DNA of 58,810 nucleotides from Kofleriaceae bacterium (GTDB lineage: Bacteria > Myxococcota_A > Polyangia > Haliangiales > Haliangiaceae). Each line of letters opens with the position of its first letter. Position 1 is the stretch's first letter. Below the pieces are notes generated by a model that saw only the letters and a list, made by a program, of their open reading frames with translations, had not been told where the DNA came from and did no database searches. The stretch is taken from positions 1 to 58,810 of the forward strand of contig JANXOP010000129.1 of the NCBI GenBank assembly GCA_025357755.1. Direction: 5' to 3'. Shown one piece after another: positions 51,306 to 58,810 of the stretch. The translations under genes and the position numbers were made by a program.

Positions 51306-51980
51306 TCAGGCGGTTCGTTCGATGCAACAGCGCTTGTATTTCTTCCCGGACCCGCACGGGCAAGGCTCGTTGCGCCCGACGCGTGCCGTTGCGGCGCGGG
51401 CATGCGTGGCCTGGGCGGTGGCGAGGCGTTCCTTGGCGAAGCTCTGGTATGCCGCGTAGACCAGCTTGCCGAGATCTCGAAGGGCGACCTCGCGTGCTTC
51501 CTCGCGGTTCGGCACCTCGTCGAGGAAGCCGGCCGGGACCAAGTCGTGACGCTCGGCGAGGAAGGCGAGCGGTGCGGCGAAGGTCCACCGCGCGGCGTGG
51601 CCTACCCATGCGGGGTCAAGGCTCGCGGCAGCCACATATCCCGAGGCGAACGCGACGCACGCGTCTCCGTCCTCGGCCTCGGGAATCATGACCTCCCGGC
51701 CCTTGGCGAGCATCCCGATGACCTGGTTGTACAGCCGGAGTGCGAGGCCGATCGTCGTCTGATCGGGCGGCACGTTCCCGAAAGCGAGCGGCAGCCACTG
51801 CGGGGTCGGGATCATTCCCGGCGCGACCCCGACGGCGTGGATCACGCCAAGGGCGTAGTGGAGGTCGAGCCCGCGCTCTTCGAGTTCGTCGAGCTCGTCG
51901 TCGTCGAGCGGCACGTCCACGGCGATCGGCACGCGACCAGGTTGCCGCGACAAGCCCACGATGGCAAACGCCCGGCGCAA
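51306..51980 (-). CDS. UPF0149-like protein with C-terminal SEC-C zinc motif
   Basis: A 224-residue protein. The main part (LDDDELDELEERGLDLHYAL, VIHAVGVAPGMIPTPQWLPL, NREEAREVALRDLGKLVYAA) resembles the UPF0149/YecA family. The C-terminus RVGRNEPCPCGSGKKYKRCC is a textbook SEC-C motif (metal binding, C-P-C-G-S-G-K-K-Y-K-x-C-C). Such proteins are linked to translation, protein export or substrate recruitment. Several starts are possible (ATG 51980, GTG 51932); the conserved part starts near residue 23. It is convergent with tcmP. Confidence 0.75.
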   Translation of the reverse strand: MRRAFAIVGLSRQPGRVPIAVDVPLDDDELDELEERGLDLHYALGVIHAVGVAPGMIPTPQWLPLAFGNVPPDQTTIGLALRLYNQVIGMLAKGREVMIPEAEDGDACVAFASGYVAAASLDPAWVGHAARWTFAAPLAFLAERHDLVPAGFLDEVPNREEAREVALRDLGKLVYAAYQSFAKERLATAQATHARAATARVGRNEPCPCGSGKKYKRCCIERTA

Positions 51981-52046
51981 TTCCGCGCTTCCCCCGGCGT
52001 GGTTGATCGGTCACCCCGGGCAGAACCACGCCGACGCCAATCCTCG

Positions 52047-52451
52047 TTATCCACCGATCTTCTTCTGTCGCCAGATCGAGCGCCGCACCGAGAACAGATC
52101 CCACTCGCTCCAGATCCTGCCGTCCGCGCGCCGCTTCGGCGCCACTCCGATCGCTTTCGTGAGCGCCACGAATCCGTCCGCCTCAAGGCCGACGGCTCGC
52201 GCTGCATTCTCGGTGGTGATCGTGGGCTTCGCGTCGTAGCCCTTCATCACCCGAGCGAGCCCGCCGAGCCCCTTGCCGGTTAGCTTGGCGACGGCCCGGT
52301 CGATCTCTCGGATGGTCTTTCTCCCGCACCCATGGACCGCGAGAAGTCGCTCGGCTGCGTCCTCGTCGGTGAACTCCACGATCCCCGCCTCGGCGATCGC
52401 TGCTGCGGCACGTTTCGAGAGAGGTCCGAGGCGCATCTCGAAACCTATCAT
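52047..52451 (-). CDS. RNAP alpha-CTD-like helix-hairpin-helix protein
   Basis: A 134-residue protein. The N-terminal ~75 residues (LGPLSKRAAAAIAEAGIVEF, ERLLAVHGCGRKTIREIDRA, KLTGKGLG) follow the alpha-CTD/HhH pattern of RNA polymerase alpha subunits (LSxRxxxALxxAGI ... LxxIxGxGxKSLxEI). The C-terminal part (YDAKPTITTENAARAVGLEA, WSEWDLFSVRRSIWRQKKIG) is basic and helical. It could modify transcription or DNA binding. I chose ATG 52451. It is 16 bases from the divergent HNH-repeat gene. Confidence 0.55.
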   Translation of the reverse strand: MIGFEMRLGPLSKRAAAAIAEAGIVEFTDEDAAERLLAVHGCGRKTIREIDRAVAKLTGKGLGGLARVMKGYDAKPTITTENAARAVGLEADGFVALTKAIGVAPKRRADGRIWSEWDLFSVRRSIWRQKKIGG

Positions 52452-52467
52452 CACCGGTTGACGGACG

Positions 52468-53076
52468 ATGCGGGGCCGGTCTACCGCAATGGGGATGCCA
52501 GCGAAGAGGAAGCAGCAGCCCGAGGAAGCGCTGGTCGAGATCAGACGCCGGGCCGCCGCCGGCAAGAGCCTCAGCTCGGGCGCCAACCGCGGGGACTGGC
52601 TCTATGCCGCAGCCGTGCGGTTCTTCGGATCGTGGGGAGCCGCCATCGAGCGGGCAGGCTTCAACTACGGGGACGAGATGCAAGCCGCGCTGAGCGCCGA
52701 CGAGGTTCTGGACAGGATCCGCACGCTCGCGGCCACCGAGGGCAAGACGCTCCGCGCTGGCGATCATCCGATCGTGGCGGCCGGAGCGCGTAGGCACTTC
52801 GGAGGGTGGAAGACCGCGTTCGAGGCCGCCGGTTGTGCGCCGCCCGAGACCCTCACGTGGACCAAGGACGCTGTGATCGCCGCGATCCGCGATGAGGTCG
52901 CGAAGGGCCTGCCGGTGAACTCGGCGCGGATCATGCGCCGCAACGCCAACCTCTACGTCGCGGGACGGCGCCGGTTTGGAACCTGGGCAGCTGCGTTGAT
53001 CGCTGCCAAAGCGGCACCTCGCACTACGACGTCGGGCTCGCGTCGGCGATCTTCATCGCCGCGACGACGCACGTGA
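52468..53076 (+). CDS. HNH-associated repeat protein
   Basis: A 202-residue protein made of about three repeats, each ending in a W-x2-A-hydrophobic-x-A-G pattern: AAVRFFGSWGAAIERAGFNY, ARRHFGGWKTAFEAAGCAPP and GRRRFGTWAAALIAAKAAP. This is the 'homing-endonuclease-associated repeat' (HNH_repeat) found next to or inside HNH homing endonucleases. No HNH catalytic motif is present, so it probably binds DNA only. Starts are ambiguous: the first ATG (52468) or MGMPAKRK. The last ~20 residues are Ser/Arg-rich. It lies at the right end of element 2. Confidence 0.7.
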   Translation: MRGRSTAMGMPAKRKQQPEEALVEIRRRAAAGKSLSSGANRGDWLYAAAVRFFGSWGAAIERAGFNYGDEMQAALSADEVLDRIRTLAATEGKTLRAGDHPIVAAGARRHFGGWKTAFEAAGCAPPETLTWTKDAVIAAIRDEVAKGLPVNSARIMRRNANLYVAGRRRFGTWAAALIAAKAAPRTTTSGSRRRSSSPRRRT

Positions 53077-53240
53077 ACCAAAGAACAGGCGCAGCAAGTC
53101 CCGCGTCCAAGATCAGCCCAAATCCTGTCTCCCTCTCGTCTCCCGCGACGCGCTTCTCCTCGACGAGAACGTCTTGTCGCCGTCGTTGACCGCGTTGCAG
53201 AGACCCGAGCGATGTTGAGCACATCGCTTTGCAGGCCCGC

Positions 53241-53264
53241 CTACAAGATGGAGAAGTACGGGCT
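53241..53264 (+). other. Right attachment core of the island (native gene ending)
   Basis: The third identical 24-bp core. Following bases encode EAPPSRNEP and TAG (stop at 53293-53295), most likely the original chromosomal 3' end of the sigma54-regulator gene displaced by 17 kb. The next gene to the right (53329-54336) is convergent and belongs to the chromosome. Confidence 0.8.
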
Positions 53265-53328
53265 CGAGGCGCCACCGAGTCGCAACGAGCCGTAGGCGCT
53301 GTCCCGCTCGACCGCTCGACCGAGTGGC

Positions 53329-54336
53329 TCAGGCCCGAACGATCAGCGTGACCGACTGATCGAGCAAGTCGAGGTCGTTCGGCAACACGACCGAATCGAG
53401 CCAGTCCACCGCGGGACGCGGCGTGAAGAACAGATCGATCGCGCGCAACGCCTTCGCTTGGCGACCGCGCTGGGTCGACATCGAGACGATGATGTCCGTC
53501 ACCTGACCCTCGATCACGGTGATCGAGACCGTCGAAGCTGCCGAGAAGATGCGCCAGAGGCCGAGGCCCGCCCCACCGCGCGTCTCGTCGAGCGCGACCC
53601 CGGTCGTGCTGCAACGAGCGAGCACCTCGACGAGCCGCGAGCGGGCCAGCGCGCCGAACGTATCGCGGAGCCGCACGAAGACCTCGTCACGTTCGATGCC
53701 GTAGCTGATCTCGCACGCGTGCTCCTGCGGCAGCTCGATATTCTCGCTCCGCGGGACTGCGGTCTTGAAGTAGCCGGCTTCGAAGGGCGCATCGTAGAGC
53801 GCGTTCATCACGAGCTCTTCCGCCACCTCGAGGACCGAGGTCGCGGTGCGGTCCGAGAGCTTGTGCCGGGCGAAGAACTCGCGCATGCGGAGGAAGCGCT
53901 CCTCGCGACGATTCGCGCTCGCGAGCATCGCGATCCGTCCGATGCCGCTCGCTCCGAGCACGCGATGTTCCGCACCCTGGAACACGCGATCGAGAAATTG
54001 AGCGAGATACTCGCGAGCCGCCGGCGCATTCGCCAGCGCACTCGCGGCGAGCGTGTGCGAGAGCCAGGGGTATGCGGCGAGGGCCTCGACGGCACCGGGT
54101 AGCTGGCGCGCGGACTCCGTGATGATCGCGACGACCGGCAGCCGGAGCTGGCGCGAATCGATCTGCGGCAGCAACTCGGCATCGACGAACGCGATCGCGA
54201 AGCGGCGGATCGCACTCTGTGCGACGAGCTCTGCGTGAGAGTGAACTCGCACACACGGACGAGGGCTCGCTGCGCCAAGCGCCTTCGCGGAGTCAGCTCC
54301 CGCAAGGACGATCACGGAGTACGGCTTCATCACCAC
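53329..54336 (-). CDS. Histidine-kinase-like ATPase (RsbW-type) with receiver-like N-terminus
   Basis: A 335-residue protein. The N-terminal ~110 residues resemble a receiver-like fold without its acidic phosphorylation set (SVIVLAGADSAKALGAASPR, AFVDAELLPQ, VVAIITESARQLPGAVEALA). The C-terminal ATPase has an N-box VAEELVMNALYDAPFEAG and G-box GGAGLGLWRIFSAAS of the GHKL/RsbW type. So it probably acts as an anti-sigma/anti-antagonist or response-linked ATPase in partner switching, maybe with the STAS protein seen earlier, although far away in this window. It is 46 bases downstream of the large TPR gene. Confidence 0.7.
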   Translation of the reverse strand: MVMKPYSVIVLAGADSAKALGAASPRPCVRVHSHAELVAQSAIRRFAIAFVDAELLPQIDSRQLRLPVVAIITESARQLPGAVEALAAYPWLSHTLAASALANAPAAREYLAQFLDRVFQGAEHRVLGASGIGRIAMLASANRREERFLRMREFFARHKLSDRTATSVLEVAEELVMNALYDAPFEAGYFKTAVPRSENIELPQEHACEISYGIERDEVFVRLRDTFGALARSRLVEVLARCSTTGVALDETRGGAGLGLWRIFSAASTVSITVIEGQVTDIIVSMSTQRGRQAKALRAIDLFFTPRPAVDWLDSVVLPNDLDLLDQSVTLIVRA

Positions 54337-54382
54337 GTGGCCCCTAAAGGATGCAGTTTGCGCCTTCGTCAGGCAACAAATT

Positions 54383-57300
54383 CTAGGTCAGCGCATACCG
54401 GATCAGTCCGCGACCCATCGGTTCTCGGGCTACCCCACTCGTACCCCCACCGGACGCTGCCGCTAGGATTGCGAGACCTGGTAGGACACTACCGGCAGCC
54501 GCAAATCCTGCGCGAAGTCCGACGATGCGCAGATCGAGCGCGAGCTGCTGGGCATCGAACGTTTTCACGCCTCGTGCGAGAACGGCGACCTCCTCGAGTA
54601 CCGTGCTCGAGATCCCCCGTCGTAACGCAGCCGCGACCGAGCCGACACGCTCCTCCGAAACTCCCGCAATGATGAAGGAAGCGTCCGCCATCCGGATCGC
54701 CGCGACCGCGAGCAAGGCGAGCTCGGTCGCATCGAGCCGGGCGGGAATGGCGAGCCCGAGCTGCACGAGCTTGAGCGCTGCACCCGCTGCGAAGCGCACC
54801 TCGCGAACATCTCCGTCCGCGACACTTCGCCCTAGTACGAGCGTCACGGGTGATGTCGGTTCGGCGAACATCCCATGAGGGCGCGTCGAGACGTAGACCG
54901 TGAGCGCGGACATCCCGAGCGCCTGCGCGACCTCGCGCGCGATCTGGAACACTGGATCTTTTGCGACGAGCCGCTCCTTCCGACCGAGTGCTTGCAGCGC
55001 CGGATCGATGCCGATGTGACGCGCGATCGCGTCAGCGAGCAGCGCGAAGATCTGACGAACCTCCGGCTGGCGCGTCCCCGAGAACAAGTGCTCGTCGGCG
55101 TTGAGTCCAGCGAGGCCGGAGAGATCGAGCGCCGGAGGCCTCGCCAGGAGCGCGTGCTCTTGCTGCTCGCCGGCGCCAAAGATGATCGCGAGCTCGGCGG
55201 CCGCACGCGCGGCAGGTGGTGCGCCCGTGACAAGCTCCTCGCGCCGCCGCGCGAGCGCGCGCGACAGCGTCTGATACGCGACCCCATCGTCCGGTTGCGC
55301 TTCGATCCGCGCGCGCATCGCGGTTGCGATTCGATCGAGCGGTTCTTCGAGCGCACCGCGATCACCGCCCGTCAGCTCGACGAGCATCCGCATGCCAGCT
55401 CCGCTCGCCGGAGCCGCATCGATTGCTGCCGCGATCAGCTGCTTGATGCGCTTGGGTTCGGCCCGGAGCTGCTGCGCGCACGAGGCGGCGCGATAGAAGT
55501 TTCGCGCGAGCTGCTCCGGATCGAGCTCGAGATTTGCGATTTGTTCGCACCGCGCGAGCGCGGCGGGCCACGCACCTGCCGCGACCTCGAGCTCCGCGAG
55601 CGCGTGCAACGAAGCGACTCGATCCGGCACCGCGTCGAGCGCGCTCTCGAAGGCGCTGCGAGCGCGGACCGGATCCGTGCTCGCATACAGGGTGCCCAGC
55701 CGGTGATGGAGCGTACCGAGCACGCGCGGGCTGCGCTCGATCGCGAGCCGTGCCTGCACCGCGGTCGCGGCCTGTTCGAGGTTCTCGTGATGGCCAGCGA
55801 GCTCGACGAGCGCCGCATGGGCACGGGGGTCCGTCGGATCGAGCCGGACGACCTCGCGATAGCGCGCGGCCGCAGCTTCGAGCTCGCCCGCATCGTAGAG
55901 CATCTCGGCCAGCGTACGCTGGAGCTCGAGTCGCACGCCTGCCTCGGGTTCGTGCGCGATCCGGTGCACGAGTACGGCCTCGAGCTCGCGTGGGCGCCGC
56001 GCGTGCTCGAGCAACGTGCGCAGATGGAGATACGCGGCGCGATGCGCAGGAACGGTGGCGAGCACCCGCTGGAAGCTCGCGATCGCCGCGACGCGATCCT
56101 CCACCTGGGTCTCGTAGACCTCACCGGCGAGCTGGTACGCGGCCGCCGCGGCCGCAGGATCGCTCGCGATCTCGGCTCTCGCGGTCGAGGCCTCGGCCAC
56201 CTCTCGCCACATCCGATGTGCGAGCGCGAGCGCGAGACGCGCATCTACCGCGGCGCGATAGCCCGGCACCGCGGCGATCGCATCCGCGAACCGCTCGAGT
56301 GCCTCGGCGGGTTCACCGAGCTCGGCGTAGGTCCGGCCCGCACGCACCCAGAACGTGGCTTGCATGCGTGGGTCACGCGCGGTGCGCGCGACCCGATCCT
56401 CGAAGGTCGCGCGCTGAGCCGCATAGCTCTTCGAGGAGGTCAGCACGCTGTCGTAGAGGATCGCAGCGAGCGTGCTGTCCGGATCGTCGAGGTGCGCGCT
56501 CCGCACGAGCCGCTCGAGCAGCGCGGGAGCCACGTGCGTGCGAAGCGCGAGCGCCGCGAGCTCGAGGCTCGCGGCCGCGAGATCTCTCGGCGCGCCGTCC
56601 GCCGCCCGCAGCCGCGCGAGCTCGGCCTCGCGGAACTTGAGCTCGGCAAATCCATCCGCACCGGAGAGCTTGCCGAGGTAGCGGAGCGCGAGATCGAAGC
56701 GCAGCGGTGCCTGCTCGGACGCGAGCTCGAGCGCGCCACGCTCCGCACTCGCATCGCCACGCAGCTGTTCGGCCTCGGCCATCAACTCGTGGCCGCGAGC
56801 CCGGGTACTTGGATGAGCGATCAGCTGTTGCGCGCACTCCGCGATCGGCTCGGCCTCGCGCATGGTCCGCGCGGCCTCGACGAGCATCTCGAGGGTCAGC
56901 GGATCGGGCTCGCGATCGAAGGCCCGCTTGTAGAGCCGCACCGCCGCCGCATGATCGCCGCGCGTGGTGGCGCTCGCAGCGGCGTAGATCGTCGAAGGCA
57001 CGCTGGTCGCGACATCGGGACGCAGCGCGCCGCTGCGCTCGGCGAGCGTGGCCTGGATCTCGGCGACGATCGGAGCGATCGGTTCGCACGCCTCGATCAG
57101 CTCCTTCGCGTACGCGAGGTCCTTACTCTCGAGGGCGAGCACCGCCGCGCGCATCCGCAGGGTCGCCGGTTCGAGTCCCGGTTCCGGCATCTCGTCGATC
57201 AACGCCGCACGTTCGGCAAGTACGACTGCCGCGGCGCGCAGATCGCCCTGGCGTGCCGCACCCAGCATCGCGACGAGCGTGCGCCGAGGATCGTCGAGGC

Positions 57301-58810
57301 CGACGTCACGAGCGAGCTCGCGAATCGCAGGGCTCGCGAAACGACCTGCCGTGAACGCGTGCTGGAGCAGCACACTCGAGGCCGCCCACCGATCGGACTC
57401 GCTCGCGTGAACGCGTTCGACGATCGCGAGCTCGGTCGCCGGCCCGAGCTGATGCGCGAGCGCGAGCGCGGCGCCTTGTGCGACCCCGTCGAGCGGGTCG
57501 TGTTCGAGCACCGCGATCCAGGCCGCGAGAGCCGCACCTCGATGCTCGACCCCGGCGTTGGCTCGCGCCGCACGATCGAGCACGCGCGCGCGGAACTGGA
57601 GCTCGCGGATCGTCTTCGGGTGGCTGGGGAGCGCCGCCGCGAGGTCGCTCCAGGCCGCGCTCGCGATCAGACGATCGGTCTCGGTAGCCACGGCAGGCGC
57701 CGCTCCAGGATCGATCGCGTGCAGCTGGTGGCGCGCGTAGTCGTCGTCCGGATCGACCTCGAGCGCGGAAGCCCACAGGCGCGCAAACCGAGCCGGGTCC
57801 CCGGTCGCGGCCATCGCAGCGGCATACGCACGATCGCTCCCCGCCGCGATCCGGGCCCAACGCGCGAAATACCCGCTCGCTTCGCGCGCATCGACGACCC
57901 GTTGCGCGGTCTCCGCTGCGACCCGTGCGACGAGCGGATCGCGCGGCGCCGCGCGGGCCGCGACCTGAGCCGCCGCGATCGATGGAGCATGCGACTGTGC
58001 GCGGAGAGCCAACGCCGCCGCCAGCTCCGGATCGTCGCCCTCGACGTGGCACGCGAGCTCGAACAAGGCCGTCCCTGCCGAGGTGCGGTCGCCGCGTGTG
58101 AGAGCCTCCTCGAGCCGGACCAGCTGGACCTCGCTGCCCACACCATCTTCCGAGGTGCGCGCCAGGCCGAGCAACCGGCCGACCCGTTCTGCACCCACCG
58201 CGAGGATCGGCGAGACCGAGCTCCGGAGGGCGTCGAGCGTGGTGCGGAGCTCGTCGAGCCGGTCGTCGAGGAATGCGAGGACGAGCTGCGCGACGAGCGA
58301 TTCGCTCTCGCTCGGTTCGACATCGAGCCGCTCGCCGATCGAGATCCGCGAGAGATCGTGCTCGCCGAGTGCGAGCAGGACATCGATCCGGTAACGCACG
58401 AGCCCATCGCGTTCGGCGGTCGCCGCGATCGGGAGCTCGGCATCGATCCACGTGACGACTTCCGCGAGGTCACCCGTGTGGGCCGCGAGCCTGCGCAAAC
58501 CTCGCATCGCGAGCTGCGAACGCGGGTCCAGAACGATGGCAGCCTCGAGATGCGTCCTCGCCCGATCGAAGGAGCCAAGCTGGACCGCCAGCCGCGCGGC
58601 CTCGCAATGCAAGCGAGCCACTCGCGCTGGTTCGCTTCGCGCTGCGATCTCGCGCTCGATCTCCTCGATCAGCGCCGCGCTCGAGGTCGCGACCGCGCCG
58701 GGCTGGAGTTCGTTGTACGAGACCATGACGACCTCCGAATCGTCGGGCCACATCCCGAACGCTGGCCGGAGCTCGAGGGCGCGCGCGTCGAGAATTGGCG
58801 GCGGGCTCAC
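54383..58810 (-). CDS. Very large TPR-repeat protein, 5' end open
   Basis: At least 1475 residues; the frame is open to the window edge, so the N-terminus may lie outside. The first possible in-window Met codons are GTG 58810 and ATG 58726. The sequence is an array of TPR-like helix pairs throughout (RVARLHCEAARLAVQLGSFD, AGRTYAELGEPAEALERFAD, RAAYLHLRTLLEHARRPREL, RYREVVRLDPTDPRAHAALV). The C-terminal ~300 residues are a distinct domain (FAAGAALKLVQLGLAIPARL, ELALLAVAAIRMADASFIIA, GLAILAAASGGGTSGVARE). Such giant TPR proteins are frequent in Myxococcota and act as scaffolds; no specific partner is visible. It forms an operon with the RsbW-like gene. Confidence 0.85.
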   Translation of the reverse strand: MSPPPILDARALELRPAFGMWPDDSEVVMVSYNELQPGAVATSSAALIEEIEREIAARSEPARVARLHCEAARLAVQLGSFDRARTHLEAAIVLDPRSQLAMRGLRRLAAHTGDLAEVVTWIDAELPIAATAERDGLVRYRIDVLLALGEHDLSRISIGERLDVEPSESESLVAQLVLAFLDDRLDELRTTLDALRSSVSPILAVGAERVGRLLGLARTSEDGVGSEVQLVRLEEALTRGDRTSAGTALFELACHVEGDDPELAAALALRAQSHAPSIAAAQVAARAAPRDPLVARVAAETAQRVVDAREASGYFARWARIAAGSDRAYAAAMAATGDPARFARLWASALEVDPDDDYARHQLHAIDPGAAPAVATETDRLIASAAWSDLAAALPSHPKTIRELQFRARVLDRAARANAGVEHRGAALAAWIAVLEHDPLDGVAQGAALALAHQLGPATELAIVERVHASESDRWAASSVLLQHAFTAGRFASPAIRELARDVGLDDPRRTLVAMLGAARQGDLRAAAVVLAERAALIDEMPEPGLEPATLRMRAAVLALESKDLAYAKELIEACEPIAPIVAEIQATLAERSGALRPDVATSVPSTIYAAASATTRGDHAAAVRLYKRAFDREPDPLTLEMLVEAARTMREAEPIAECAQQLIAHPSTRARGHELMAEAEQLRGDASAERGALELASEQAPLRFDLALRYLGKLSGADGFAELKFREAELARLRAADGAPRDLAAASLELAALALRTHVAPALLERLVRSAHLDDPDSTLAAILYDSVLTSSKSYAAQRATFEDRVARTARDPRMQATFWVRAGRTYAELGEPAEALERFADAIAAVPGYRAAVDARLALALAHRMWREVAEASTARAEIASDPAAAAAAYQLAGEVYETQVEDRVAAIASFQRVLATVPAHRAAYLHLRTLLEHARRPRELEAVLVHRIAHEPEAGVRLELQRTLAEMLYDAGELEAAAARYREVVRLDPTDPRAHAALVELAGHHENLEQAATAVQARLAIERSPRVLGTLHHRLGTLYASTDPVRARSAFESALDAVPDRVASLHALAELEVAAGAWPAALARCEQIANLELDPEQLARNFYRAASCAQQLRAEPKRIKQLIAAAIDAAPASGAGMRMLVELTGGDRGALEEPLDRIATAMRARIEAQPDDGVAYQTLSRALARRREELVTGAPPAARAAAELAIIFGAGEQQEHALLARPPALDLSGLAGLNADEHLFSGTRQPEVRQIFALLADAIARHIGIDPALQALGRKERLVAKDPVFQIAREVAQALGMSALTVYVSTRPHGMFAEPTSPVTLVLGRSVADGDVREVRFAAGAALKLVQLGLAIPARLDATELALLAVAAIRMADASFIIAGVSEERVGSVAAALRRGISSTVLEEVAVLARGVKTFDAQQLALDLRIVGLRAGFAAAGSVLPGLAILAAASGGGTSGVAREPMGRGLIRYALT

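Larger units (their letters stand above)
47282..53264. mobile_element. Integrative element 2: cargo island without integrase
   Basis: About 6.0 kb between core copies at 47258 and 53241. No integrase gene is visible, so it is likely to be a cis-mobilisable or decayed element, moved by the integrase of element 1 or an ancestor. It carries an Nmad2-type gene, an Nmad3-type remnant, DUF5131 (three-Cys motif), TcmP, a SEC-C protein, an alpha-CTD-like protein, an HNH-associated-repeat protein and two conserved unknowns. The cargo suggests DNA or nucleotide modification with a defence-like role. Confidence 0.7.

Noticed and set aside
53024..53224. A 66-residue leftward frame with a hydrophobic end (LILDAGLAAPVLWFTCVVAA)
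   Set aside because: It has one possible membrane helix but overlaps the HNH-repeat gene, lacks a ribosome site and has no known relative; too weak to call.

Overview
The window looks like chromosome from a member of the Myxococcota (class Polyangia / Kofleriaceae type, inferred, not proven). The DNA is GC-rich with very dense CGATCG-like words. There are two Hanks-type Ser/Thr kinases, one with a C-terminal DUF4388 domain, plus a PP2C phosphatase, a choice-of-anchor-D protein ending in a MYXO-CTERM-like tail, a WGR/TIGR02996 repeat protein, an FHA-sigma54 activator and several proline-rich lipoproteins. These are typical of that phylum.

Bases 1-16100: a non-coding, repeat-bearing left end is followed by a double-glycine-leader (bacteriocin-like) peptide gene coupled to a small membrane protein. 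Next come a poly-Gly, Cys-rich lipoprotein, a split universal stress protein and a YHS-like zinc protein. A signalling block follows: kinase-DUF4388, a STAS protein, PP2C, and a kinase / TPR-barrel / MYXO-CTERM operon. Then come two tryptophan-catabolism genes (kynureninase and tryptophan 2,3-dioxygenase) with two small lipoproteins. Bases 16100-36310: groES-groEL with a half-degenerate CIRCE operator and a clear terminator; a SUKH-like gene divergent from a WGR/propeller/LRR protein; a duplicated TonB-receptor plus lipoprotein unit; an outer-membrane barrel; mutY overlapping folE; a MenH-like hydrolase; a thioesterase; a HEAT protein with a HEPN-like C-terminus; a lipoprotein; and an FHA-sigma54 activator.

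Bases 36255-53264 are a composite genomic island inserted in the 3' end of the sigma54-activator gene. An identical 24-bp core from the end of that gene occurs three times (36255, 47258, 53241). Each copy is followed by an in-frame replacement ending (..APPSR..stop). Element 1 (about 11.0 kb) has a tyrosine integrase beside the left core, an excisionase-like HTH gene, a replication-type winged-helix protein, an RHH protein and a tightly overlapped leftward operon of phage-like genes (DUF2190 protein, HExxH protein, fibre-like protein). I see no terminase large subunit, portal or major capsid gene, so it looks like a phage satellite or a stripped prophage. Element 2 (about 6.0 kb) has no integrase. 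It carries an Nmad2-type nucleotide-modification protein, the C-terminal remnant of an Nmad3-type gene, a three-Cys-motif DUF5131 protein, its partner TcmP (frameshifted by one base), a SEC-C protein, an alpha-CTD-like HhH protein and an HNH-associated-repeat protein.

Beyond the island, an RsbW-like ATPase protein and a very large TPR protein (open to the window end) resume the chromosome. Most genes within blocks overlap by 1-4 bases, so translational coupling is a general style here. No tRNA, rRNA or CRISPR array was seen.
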